From positions 1-7,250 of the forward strand of contig PWLK01000015.1 in NCBI GenBank assembly GCA_003560545.1: a stretch of 7,250 nt of DNA. Direction: 5' to 3'. A model generated the notes under the pieces. The model did not search any database. It saw only the letters and a list, made by a program, of their open reading frames with translations, and was not told where the DNA came from. Position 1 is the first letter of the stretch. Each line of letters begins with the position of its first letter. Made by a program: the position numbers and the translations under genes. Below are positions 1-5,958 of the stretch, one piece after another. Source of the stretch: Candidatus Woesearchaeota archaeon. GTDB lineage: Archaea; Nanobdellota; Nanobdellia; Woesearchaeales; 21-14-0-10-32-9.

Positions 1-520
1 ATGATTTTAGCAAGTCTTCTATGCTCACATCGAAATCAGATTTTTCCTCGTGCTTGAAGTTACTAACGCTTATCTTTGAAAGCGATGAAAAAAACAGTGT
101 TTCCAATGCGCTTTCAGGCAGGAATGTTACGTGGAGTTTTCCTTTCCTGTAATCTTCCTTTTTGTACTTCGAAATTATGAATGCGTCTATGTCTTTGTAT
201 TTCTTGCTGAACAGGAAAGACCCCGACACCATTATTTTTTTGTTCTTATGCTTTTTTTCTAGTTTCCTGATTATTTTCTTGGATTCTTCAGCTCTTTCTG
301 GTATTGGCTTTCCTTTTACTGTTTCTTTTATGCCGAAGAATTCGAGCATTGCTTTTACCCTTGGCTTTATGTACTTGTAGTAATACGTTTTTTCGTTTGT
401 GTCTAATACCTTATTCTCCAGCTTTTTTTTCAATATGCTTAGCTGTTTCTTTGTGAATATTTTTCTTTCTAGCAACCCTTTGTTTTTTTCAACCATCTCG
501 ACGCTGATTAAATTTTCCAT
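1..520 (-). CDS. Nucleotidyltransferase-fold protein, 3' end cut off by window edge
   Basis: My own translation from the ATG at 518-520 gives 173 residues open to the window edge with no stop, so the C-terminus is missing. Residues 99-112 read SGSFLFSKKYKDID: a Gly-Ser pair (100-101) followed by Asp110-x-Asp112, which is the metal-binding signature of the minimal nucleotidyltransferase (pol beta-like) fold. The N-terminal ~90 residues are Lys/Glu-rich, probably helical, with a Tyr cluster at 46-50 (YYYKY). They do not match a family I can name. The spacing GS-x8-DxD is close to the usual GS-x9/10-DxD of MNT antitoxins. A third catalytic acidic residue is not evident in the visible part. A TATA-like box ~29 bases upstream suggests a leaderless transcript; a second in-frame ATG lies at codon 9. 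It could be an antitoxin-type NTase or a stand-alone nucleotide-modifying enzyme. The fold is fairly sure; the function is not known. Confidence 0.7.
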   Translation of the reverse strand, partial: MENLISVEMVEKNKGLLERKIFTKKQLSILKKKLENKVLDTNEKTYYYKYIKPRVKAMLEFFGIKETVKGKPIPERAEESKKIIRKLEKKHKNKKIMVSGSFLFSKKYKDIDAFIISKYKKEDYRKGKLHVTFLPESALETLFFSSLSKISVSNFKHEEKSDFDVSIEDLLKS

Positions 521-544
521 TTTAAGATAATAAAATATCTTATA

Positions 545-554
545 TTTATATAAA
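545..554 (-). promoter_or_regulatory. TATA box for the nucleotidyltransferase-fold gene
   Basis: TTTATATAAA is centred about 30 bases upstream of the ATG at 520 on the minus strand. This matches an archaeal TATA box driving transcription that starts at or a few bases before the ATG. No SD-like sequence lies before this start, which agrees with leaderless expression. Confidence 0.6.
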
Positions 555-619
555 TTTTTCTGTTTTTGCACATTTTTAAAGAAAAATGGCGCATATTAAA
601 AAGGATTTCTGCCAAAAAA

Positions 620-636
620 CCGGAAGAAACACGAAT
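620..636 (+). repeat. 17-base direct repeat, left copy
   Basis: The sequence ccggaagaaacacgaat occurs exactly here and again at 1419-1435 in the same orientation. It lies in the intergenic region between the minus-strand nucleotidyltransferase promoter and the plus-strand RHH promoter, 14 bases before the RHH TATA box. A chance exact 17-base match in 7 kb is very unlikely. The two copies bracket the RHH/PIN gene pair together with both promoters. They could be a recombination or insertion scar, or a shared regulator site. Confidence 0.75.
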
Positions 637-650
637 CCAAGGGCAAAAGC

Positions 651-658
651 TTTAAATA
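651..658 (+). promoter_or_regulatory. TATA box for the RHH gene
   Basis: TTTAAATA is centred about 29 bases before the ATG at 684 and is preceded by a purine-rich stretch (gcaaaagc) that could act as the BRE. The spacing predicts transcription starting within about 3 bases of the ATG, so the mRNA is probably leaderless. No SD is present. Confidence 0.6.
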
Positions 659-683
659 TTACTATGTCTTACTAAATCTTATA

Positions 684-947
684 ATGGATTCTTTAACCAT
701 AAAGCTGGAAGAAAGCCTTTCAAAAGAAATGAAACAAGCAATGAAGCCTTATTACGCCACGAAAACAGAATTCGTACGAGAAGCAATAAGGGACAAGCTA
801 AAAGCCATACAGAAAGAAAAAGCATTAGAAGAACTAAGAAAACACTTCGGGAAAACAAAAAAGGAAACAACGCAAAGCGAAGAAAGAAAGATAAGAAAAG
901 AAGCAGGAATCCTGCTCGCAAAAAAATATGGGGTTGAACTAGATTAA
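684..947 (+). CDS. Ribbon-helix-helix (CopG/MetJ-type) antitoxin-like DNA-binding protein
   Basis: This is an 87-residue protein. Residues 3-8 (SLTIKL) form the predicted N-terminal beta strand. Residues 9-21 form helix 1 and residues 26-41 (TKTEFVREAIRDKL) form helix 2. That is the classic RHH pattern, in which dimers insert a two-stranded ribbon into the DNA major groove. The highly charged tail (about 42-87) is the part that would bind and neutralise a toxin in VapB-like antitoxins. The next gene, a PIN-domain RNase, is the obvious partner, but it lies on the opposite strand and the two stop regions overlap by 9 bases instead of sharing an operon. The ATG start is supported by the TATA box ~29 bases upstream. 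The RHH fold is clear; the antitoxin role is inferred from the neighbour. It could also be an ordinary RHH repressor. Confidence 0.8.
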   Translation: MDSLTIKLEESLSKEMKQAMKPYYATKTEFVREAIRDKLKAIQKEKALEELRKHFGKTKKETTQSEERKIRKEAGILLAKKYGVELD

Positions 948-1349
948 TTCCTCAGGCTTCCTAACCACTACAACATCTCTTAATTCCTCGAAATGCCAGT
1001 CTCGGGTAACAAGTATTGCTTCGTTATCCCTGGATATTATTGCGTGAAGCGCATCCCCGAACGCAACTTTTCTATCCTTGCAGATCTTTGCAGCCTCCTC
1101 AGCTTGTTTATTTGAAATACTTGCTTTAAACAAAATAGTATTTTTAATAATACTAAACATTTTTTCTATTTCTCCATCACTATAACTTTTTCTGAGTTCT
1201 TCAAGAACAAAATCAGAATACAATATTGCAATATCTTCATCCACCGCTTTTTTTAGCAATGTAAAAGCCCATTCACCAAGAGGACGAAATTTATCAGATC
1301 TATTCTCATAATAATCCCTCCAAATACTAGTATCAAGATATAATTTCAT
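939..1349 (-). CDS. PIN-domain ribonuclease, VapC-like toxin
   Basis: This is 136 residues from the ATG at 1347-1349. A TTG four codons earlier (1359-1361) would add MLFI, but the canonical PIN opening MKLYLDTS begins at the ATG. The PIN acidic site is complete: Asp6 (LYLDTS), Glu50 or Glu51 (DFVLEEL), Asp99 (AFGDALHA) and Asp117 (VTRDWHF). Members of this family coordinate Mg/Mn ions and cut RNA; VapC toxins typically cleave tRNA or rRNA. The length is normal for VapC. The stop codon overlaps the 3' end of the convergent RHH gene (939-947), which is unusual because VapB and VapC are normally co-transcribed, antitoxin first. The gene has its own promoter region upstream (1374-1398). Confidence in the fold is high and in the toxin role moderate. 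A non-toxic PIN RNase is possible. Confidence 0.82.
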   Translation of the reverse strand: MKLYLDTSIWRDYYENRSDKFRPLGEWAFTLLKKAVDEDIAILYSDFVLEELRKSYSDGEIEKMFSIIKNTILFKASISNKQAEEAAKICKDRKVAFGDALHAIISRDNEAILVTRDWHFEELRDVVVVRKPEELI

Positions 1350-1373
1350 AATAAAAAGCAAAAAACATTTTTT

Positions 1374-1398
1374 TTAATATTAATTGCTATTATATATA
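1374..1398 (-). promoter_or_regulatory. Promoter region of the PIN gene (two possible TATA boxes)
   Basis: Two AT-only candidates lie upstream of the PIN start on the minus strand. TATATATA at 1391-1398 would give a short leader of about 18 bases. TTAATATTAA at 1374-1383 is centred ~29 bases from the ATG and would give a leaderless mRNA. I cannot choose between them. Neither places an SD before the start. Confidence 0.45.
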
Positions 1399-1406
1399 GA
1401 AAGATT

Positions 1407-1424
1407 TTCCGGGTTTTCCCGGAA
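1407..1424 (-). terminator. 7-bp hairpin downstream of the UbiB-family gene
   Basis: The arms TTCCGGG (1407-1413) and CCCGGAA (1418-1424) are perfectly complementary around a 4-base loop. They lie about 14 bases after the kinase stop codon and are followed on the minus strand by a modest T-rich stretch (aatctttct). The hairpin overlaps the right copy of the 17-base repeat. It may end or stabilise the 3' end of the crtI-ubiB-like mRNA. Archaeal termination usually depends on T-tracts more than hairpins, so the role is uncertain. Confidence 0.35.
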
Positions 1425-1435
1425 GAAACACGAAT
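1419..1435 (+). repeat. 17-base direct repeat, right copy
   Basis: This is an exact copy of ccggaagaaacacgaat found at 620-636, in the same orientation and 799 bases away. It ends 2 bases before the stop codon of the UbiB-family gene and includes the right arm of a 7-bp hairpin (1407-1424). That hairpin is not formed around the left copy. Together the two copies enclose the RHH/PIN module. Confidence 0.75.
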
Positions 1436-1437
1436 TT

Positions 1438-2649
1438 TTATTCTCCTATGATTGCTTTGTAATCATCGATGAACCTTCGCATGTCTTCTAATAAGATTGC
1501 GTTTGGCTTGCACTTAATAACCATTCCGTCTAAGTACATCAGGCTTTTGATTATGCTGAACATTCCTTTCTCGAACTCCATCCCAGAATTCACGCCTAGC
1601 TTTATAGTGTCCATCATCTTCTTCGTTAAACTAACCTTTGAAACGCTTTTACCCTTAAAATCTGAGTATAGTTCTAAGAATTTTTTTTCGAATAATTCAT
1701 ATTTTTTTCCTGATAGTTTCTTGAAAGTCATCTCATTCAAATGCTTCGCTGATTTCTTATAATCGTAAACGCTTAGCGCGTCGAAGAACCAGAACAAGTT
1801 CTTCCTGAGTTTTTCGCTTACTTCACCGATGGCGCCTGTGTCAACAAAAAATATTTTGTCTTTGCTTTTAATCAGGTTACCCGGATGAATATCTCCGTGG
1901 AATGTGCCTATGCCGAACATGTAATAACCATGGATGTAGAATAGATCCAGTAACTCTTTATAATCCAGTTTTTTTTCCTCTAACAACTCGTCAAATGTTT
2001 TTCCTTCTACTAAGCTTGTTACGAGGACGTCTTTATTAGATGCGTTGTAATATATTTTTGGGAATCCTGGCTTTGAGCCCTTAAACGATTCTTTGTTATC
2101 CAAGAATATTTTTTTAAGCCTCTCACTTCCCCGGGCTTCTTTTCTAAGATCCAGTTCAGCTAAAGTGTTCTTCTCGATATCATCAAGTATTCCTTCAGGG
2201 TCAGCAACTTTTCTGAGTTTTGGGTAAAAGAATATTATGAATTTCAACAGCTTCCTGAGCTTCCTTACATCTCTCTCGAAGTTTTTCTTAAAATCTTGTT
2301 TTACAATCTTAACAACTACTTTCCTTCCCACTTTATCTTTAGCCATGTGGACTTGGCCTATGCTTGCGGATGCGAAAGGTTTTCTTTCAATATCTTTTAT
2401 TTCTGAGAAGAATTCTTTCGGGGCTTTCTTCTTAAGTATCCTCCACGCGTCTTCCTCGCCAATCCTGATGTTCTGCCTGTACAATTTGGATAAATGCCTG
2501 CATTTTTCTTCATCCAGAAAATCTATTCTTAAAGCATATACTTGTGCGATCTTTACAGCTAATAATCCTTTCTTCTGGATTTTTTTTAGGTCTGGTTTTT
2601 TCTTAAGATAAATTTCTCTCATCAGTGAAAAGAATTGGAGCCAGTTCAA
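1438..2649 (-). CDS. AarF/UbiB/COQ8 (ABC1) family atypical protein kinase-like protein
   Basis: This is a 403-residue protein with the family landmarks in order. Residues 33-36 (KIAQ) occupy the KxGQ position. Residues 93-100 (ASASIGQV) form the Ala-rich nucleotide loop. Lys114 (VVVK) is the ATP-binding lysine and Glu171 (DLRKEA) its partner. Residues 251-258 (HGDIHPGN) carry the catalytic Asp253, and residues 270-272 (DTG) replace DFG. Relatives support ubiquinone or other isoprenoid-lipid pathways as membrane-associated ATPases or kinases. The protein is shorter than bacterial UbiB (~540 residues) and shows no C-terminal transmembrane pair. The start is TTG: the SD GAGGTG lies 5 bases upstream inside the last codons of the desaturase gene, and the genes are 2 bases apart, so they are co-transcribed and probably coupled. 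An ATG at codon 10 is the alternative start. The pathway it supports here is inferred. Confidence 0.88.
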   Translation of the reverse strand: MNWLQFFSLMREIYLKKKPDLKKIQKKGLLAVKIAQVYALRIDFLDEEKCRHLSKLYRQNIRIGEEDAWRILKKKAPKEFFSEIKDIERKPFASASIGQVHMAKDKVGRKVVVKIVKQDFKKNFERDVRKLRKLLKFIIFFYPKLRKVADPEGILDDIEKNTLAELDLRKEARGSERLKKIFLDNKESFKGSKPGFPKIYYNASNKDVLVTSLVEGKTFDELLEEKKLDYKELLDLFYIHGYYMFGIGTFHGDIHPGNLIKSKDKIFFVDTGAIGEVSEKLRKNLFWFFDALSVYDYKKSAKHLNEMTFKKLSGKKYELFEKKFLELYSDFKGKSVSKVSLTKKMMDTIKLGVNSGMEFEKGMFSIIKSLMYLDGMVIKCKPNAILLEDMRRFIDDYKAIIGE

Positions 2650-2651
2650 AT

Positions 2652-4157
2652 TTACACCTCTAAGTTCTTTGTAAAGAATTTAATTTTGTAATGCCTGGAT
2701 ATCATGTTAGCAGTTATCCTTCCGGATTCGTAAATCGTGGGCAGGCCAGAGCCTGGGTGTGTGCCTCCTCCGACCAGGTAAGTGTTTTCCATTTCTTCGA
2801 ATTTGTTTCTTGGCCGCCAATAAAGCATTTGGCTTATCGTATGCGCCAGGTTAAATGTTGCTCCGTGGTAAACATTGTTTTTCTCCCAGTCCCAAGGAGT
2901 TAGGATTTTCTCGTATTTGATGTGTTTCCGAATGTCTTTCATCCCTGTTTTTTCTTCTATTTTCTGCAGTATTAATTCTCTAAAAGATTCTTTTTCTTTT
3001 TTCCAGTCTATATTTGACTGGTTATTGGGGACTGGTACTAAGACGTATAAAGCGGAGTGTCCTTTAGGCGCAAGCGTATCATCGTTTATGCTAGCATTCC
3101 TGACATAAAAAGAAGGGTCTTTGGATAATACTTTTTTCTCACCTATTTCCCTTAGGTTATTCTTGTAGTCATCCGAGAAGTATATTGCGTGGTGTTCTTC
3201 ATCATATAATTTATCCAGTCCTAGGTATAGCATGAATGTTGAGCAAGAATACTCTTTTCCTTTCAGTTTTTGCGGGCTCCACTTCTTAAGCTTTCCTTTA
3301 GGCACAAGGTTCGTCATTGCGTATGCGAAATCCGCGTTGATAATGACTTTGTCCGCGTATTTTTTCTCGCCTTTTTCAAGTTCTATGCCAATAGCTTTCT
3401 TTCCTCTCATCAAAACCCTTTTAATAGGAGTGTTCAGGTGTATCCTGCCTTTTTCTTCTTTAACGACTTTGGACATGGCTTCGCTTATCTCGCTTAAGCC
3501 GCCTTTAACATGGTAAACTCCGAACTCGTATTCGATGTATGGTATTATTATGAATTGCCCAGGGCATGTCCATGGGGACATTCCGAGGTATTTGGATTGG
3601 AATGTAAAGCAAATCTTTAACTCGTCACTCTTAAAGTAATTATCAAGTATTTGCATCATGCTCTTAGTCGTGGCAATATAAGGAATAGCTTTAATGAAAA
3701 CAGGCTTAAGATATTCCCTGAGAGAACTATAATCTTTTTGGAGGCACGGGAAAAACCTTTTGAAACGAACACTTTCCTTTTCCATGAACTTATCAAATCC
3801 TTTCTCCTCTCCCGGGAAATGCTTTTTGATTTGTCTCTTCATATCCTTCCTGTCAGTGGTAGGATACATTTCAAAGTCCTTAAAATGCAACTTGTACATA
3901 GGTGTTAACTCCTGGAATTCCAGGTAGTCATTTATGTCGCGTCTGGTTTCCTGGAAGATTTCGTCTAATAAGAATTTCATCATAAGAAAAGTAGGCCCGA
4001 CGTCGAACTTGTAGCCCTGTGCTTCGATACTGGAATTCCTCCCGCCTACTTTGGAGTCTTTCTCGTAGATATCAACTTGGAAGCCCCTATGCGCCAATAG
4101 CATGCCAGATGTCAAGCCCCCAGGGCCTGCACCTATTATGATTATCTTTTTGCTCAC
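2652..4157 (-). CDS. crtI: CrtI-type phytoene/carotenoid desaturase family FAD oxidoreductase
   Basis: This 501-residue protein has the normal CrtI length. Residues 4-14 form the FAD-binding Rossmann opening (GAGPGG at 9-14), with Glu32 (YEK) for the ribose, GGR at 38-40 and DVGPTFL at 52-58. The C-terminus holds the family hallmark GTHPGSGLP (465-473) followed by YESGRI. Central motifs such as SCSTFMLYLGL and LYVLVPVPN also match carotenoid desaturases and related oxygenases. CrtI enzymes introduce double bonds into, or isomerise, C40 or C30 isoprenoid chains at the membrane, using FAD. The start is GTG at 4155-4157 with an SD-like AAGGTG 4 bases before it, placed inside an inverted repeat. 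The gene is first in an operon with the UbiB-family gene. No phytoene synthase is in the window, so the exact substrate is open. Confidence 0.88.
   Translation of the reverse strand: MSKKIIIIGAGPGGLTSGMLLAHRGFQVDIYEKDSKVGGRNSSIEAQGYKFDVGPTFLMMKFLLDEIFQETRRDINDYLEFQELTPMYKLHFKDFEMYPTTDRKDMKRQIKKHFPGEEKGFDKFMEKESVRFKRFFPCLQKDYSSLREYLKPVFIKAIPYIATTKSMMQILDNYFKSDELKICFTFQSKYLGMSPWTCPGQFIIIPYIEYEFGVYHVKGGLSEISEAMSKVVKEEKGRIHLNTPIKRVLMRGKKAIGIELEKGEKKYADKVIINADFAYAMTNLVPKGKLKKWSPQKLKGKEYSCSTFMLYLGLDKLYDEEHHAIYFSDDYKNNLREIGEKKVLSKDPSFYVRNASINDDTLAPKGHSALYVLVPVPNNQSNIDWKKEKESFRELILQKIEEKTGMKDIRKHIKYEKILTPWDWEKNNVYHGATFNLAHTISQMLYWRPRNKFEEMENTYLVGGGTHPGSGLPTIYESGRITANMISRHYKIKFFTKNLEV
2655..2660 (-). 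promoter_or_regulatory. SD site that decides the TTG start of the UbiB-family gene
   Basis: GAGGTG is formed by the last two sense codons (Glu-Val) of the upstream desaturase gene and sits 5 bases before the TTG at 2647-2649. It is the strongest SD in the window. It supports TTG initiation and translational coupling to the desaturase. Confidence 0.65.
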
Positions 4158-4159
4158 CG

Positions 4160-4192
4160 AACACCTTAATTACAATACTTAGGAAAGGTGTT
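4160..4192 (-). promoter_or_regulatory. 8-bp inverted repeat enclosing the crtI ribosome binding site
   Basis: AACACCTT (4160-4167) and AAGGTGTT (4185-4192) are perfect complements separated by 17 bases. On the minus strand the predicted transcript would begin near 4191, so the leader would start with one arm. The second arm would contain the SD-like AAGGTG, ending 2 bases before the GTG start. Folding would hide the SD. Alternatively the repeat is a protein operator at the transcription start. Confidence 0.45.
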
Positions 4193-4213
4193 GTTGTTTA
4201 AAAACCTGCCTTT

Positions 4214-4221
4214 TTTTTATA
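4214..4221 (-). promoter_or_regulatory. TATA box for the crtI-ubiB-like operon
   Basis: TATAAAAA on the minus strand begins in the stop region of the upstream cysteine-repeat gene. It is centred ~27 bases before 4191, which would start the mRNA at the inverted repeat. A second candidate, TTTTTAAA near 4198-4205, would start it near 4175 and omit the first arm. Confidence 0.45.
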
Positions 4222-4942
4222 TGTTTCTCAGGCATCTCTCCTTTGAAGCTTCGTTCGTTATGAGCTCGCATAGCAATGGATCCTTGGTTGACCGGGATAT
4301 GCTTTCATAGCAATTGTCTCTTTCCCTGTCACTCGTGATTCTCGCGCATAAAGAAGGGTTTAGAGTGGAAAAAGCTATTTGCCTGTTGCACTGGTCTTCA
4401 AGGTTTTCCACGCTTATCTGGTCGCATAATTCATGATCCCTGTTTCTTAGGCCTATGTGTAAGTAGCAGTTATTCCTGTGTCTTGGATCGCTGACTTCTT
4501 CGCAGTAAGAAGCATCTCCAATCTCGATCGCTGTATCTGACAAGCATTTCTGGTGATCAAAAGGGTATTCTTCAGGGTCAATTCTCGCGCAGTGAGCAGG
4601 CCTTTTAGCTTCCACGGCGACTGCTTGCACGCATAAAACGTAAGGCGTTCCCTGAATTTCGTTGCATATGTCAATGTCTTTCTTGTCTGAGGCTATGTCG
4701 ATGATGCAACTATTTATCGCTCCTGCTCCGTGTATGCGTTGGCAGACACTTGTATCTCCCATTGCCTTTGCGACCATTGCAAGGCACCTATCCACTCTTC
4801 TATCGTCGAGCTCTTCGCACATGTCAGGGTCTTTGGCTTGTACAGCTGCGTCTATTTCTTGGTCTAAGACGGCAACTAATTCGCAGCCTGCCAGCGCAAA
4901 AACAAATAAGAAAACAAGGAAAACCAGTGTTTTAGCTTTCAC
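4217..4942 (-). CDS. Secreted lipoprotein-like protein with eight two-cysteine repeats
   Basis: This is a 241-residue protein I cannot assign to a named family. Residues 1-20 form a signal peptide: Lys2 and Lys4, a hydrophobic core, then a lipobox-like LAGC ending at Cys20, so it is probably exported and lipid-anchored. The rest is eight tandem units of about 26 residues, each with two cysteines 11-15 apart: pairs 42/53, 67/79, 93/104, 118/133, 147/159, 173/185, 199/211 and 225/237. The loose consensus is C-x2-I-x8-C-x3-I-A-x4-D. All 16 cysteines pair within the pattern, which suggests a helical solenoid held by disulfides or metals outside the cell. The start is GTG at 4940-4942, forced by an in-frame stop three codons upstream and supported by a TATA box 27 bases away. 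The gene lies 59 bases before crtI on the same strand but probably has its own transcript. Confidence 0.8.
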   Translation of the reverse strand: MKAKTLVFLVFLFVFALAGCELVAVLDQEIDAAVQAKDPDMCEELDDRRVDRCLAMVAKAMGDTSVCQRIHGAGAINSCIIDIASDKKDIDICNEIQGTPYVLCVQAVAVEAKRPAHCARIDPEEYPFDHQKCLSDTAIEIGDASYCEEVSDPRHRNNCYLHIGLRNRDHELCDQISVENLEDQCNRQIAFSTLNPSLCARITSDRERDNCYESISRSTKDPLLCELITNEASKERCLRNI

Positions 4943-4964
4943 TAAGGATTACAATGTATAAGGT

Positions 4965-4973
4965 CTTATATAG
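4965..4973 (-). promoter_or_regulatory. TATA box for the cysteine-repeat lipoprotein gene
   Basis: CTATATAAG is centred 27 bases upstream of the GTG at 4942. Transcription would therefore start at the GTG itself, making a leaderless mRNA with a GTG start. Confidence 0.6.
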
Positions 4974-5028
4974 TTTTCTATTTATGCCCAAAAAATTACT
5001 TCAATATAGAAAATAATTAAGGGCAAAC

Positions 5029-5037
5029 AATTAAAAT
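5029..5037 (+). promoter_or_regulatory. Weak TATA-like element for the dioxygenase gene
   Basis: AATTAAAAT is centred 26 bases before the ATG at 5059. It is a poor TATA match but correctly placed for a leaderless transcript. No SD precedes the start. The region shares a divergent 116-base spacer with the lipoprotein promoter. Confidence 0.35.
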
Positions 5038-5058
5038 GATTACATATTCCCAACCAGA

Positions 5059-5946
5059 ATGGGGAGGAAAATAAGAGGGTTACACCACATCACCGGTATA
5101 ACCGCGGATGTAAAGAAAAACAAAGGATTCTACACAGACGTCTTAGGATTAAGATTCTTAAAAAAAACGATTAACCAAGACGACCCAGGCACATACCACT
5201 TGTACTACGGTGATTACGAAGGAAGCGCAGGCCACATAATGACGTTCTTCGGATACGAAGGAAGCCGAAGAGGAAGAAAAGGAACCGGGCAAACCACACG
5301 CGTTACATATTATATTCCCTTGAATTCAGCTGATTACTGGAAGAAACGACTAAAAGAAAAAAACATTAGTATAGACGAAACCAACAAAGACAGAGTTATC
5401 TTCCAGGACCCGGACGGCTTAGAACTAGAACTGCTTGAGAAAGAACTTTCATTGAAAGGCTGGGCAGAAATTATTCCAGAAAAATACGCGATTACAAAGT
5501 TTGGAGGGGTCACGATAAACAGCGAAAACCCAGAAGAAACCAAAGCCATGCTGGAAAACATCTTCGGCTTCAAAAAAATAAATGATGAAGATTACGAAAC
5601 AGAACAAAAAGAAATAATACGAGTAAAAAAAATTGGCTCGCCAGGAAGCATAGGTGCAGGAAGCATACACCACGTAGCGTGGACCACGGACAACCCGGAA
5701 ACACAAATAAAAGACAGGGAAGCATTGCTTGAGAATGATGTTCAAGTAACCGAAGTCGTAGAAAGAATGTACTTCAAATCCATCTACTTCAGAGAACCCG
5801 GACACTCCTTATTCGAAATCGCAACTAACGGACCAGGATTCACAGTAGACGAACCCGTAGAAACACTCGGAGAAAAACTCGTCTTGCCACCATGGTATGA
5901 GCACTTGCGAGAAAGAATAGAAAAACACTTACCGGAACTAAGCTAA
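5059..5946 (+). CDS. Two-domain VOC ring-cleaving dioxygenase/glyoxalase, MhqO type
   Basis: This 295-residue protein has two vicinal-oxygen-chelate modules. The first opens with GLHHIT (7-12) and contains DDPGTYHLYYGD (41-52); the second contains SIHHVAW (202-208). Likely metal ligands are a His of each HH pair (9/10 and 204/205) and Glu253 in LFEIATNGPGF. The C-terminal LGEKLVLPPW (270-279) is typical of the MhqA/MhqE/MhqO group in Bacillus and relatives. Those proteins are annotated as extradiol ring-cleaving dioxygenases and are induced by hydroquinone or catechol stress. The protein is slightly shorter than the usual ~310-320 residues but looks intact. It has its own divergent promoter and ends 12 bases before the convergent HEPN gene. 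A bacterial origin by transfer is plausible. The substrate is not known; the neighbouring isoprenoid genes hint at quinone chemistry only by inference. Confidence 0.85.
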   Translation: MGRKIRGLHHITGITADVKKNKGFYTDVLGLRFLKKTINQDDPGTYHLYYGDYEGSAGHIMTFFGYEGSRRGRKGTGQTTRVTYYIPLNSADYWKKRLKEKNISIDETNKDRVIFQDPDGLELELLEKELSLKGWAEIIPEKYAITKFGGVTINSENPEETKAMLENIFGFKKINDEDYETEQKEIIRVKKIGSPGSIGAGSIHHVAWTTDNPETQIKDREALLENDVQVTEVVERMYFKSIYFREPGHSLFEIATNGPGFTVDEPVETLGEKLVLPPWYEHLRERIEKHLPELS

Positions 5947-5958
5947 CTCGTATTTTGG

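Noticed and set aside
162..380. Plus-strand frame with hydrophobic segments near the left edge
   Set aside because: It lies opposite the truncated nucleotidyltransferase-fold gene, whose minus-strand frame shows the GS...DxD signature and a well-placed TATA box.
679..921. Hydrophobic minus-strand frame opposite the RHH gene
   Set aside because: It is a reverse-strand shadow of a Lys/Glu-rich coding sequence (Lys/Glu codons read as Leu/Phe/Ser), with no promoter of its own.
5036..5074. Short frame (about 12 codons) starting upstream and overlapping the dioxygenase ATG, as a possible leader peptide
   Set aside because: The TATA-like element places the transcript start near 5059, so this ATG would not be in the mRNA, and there is no SD.
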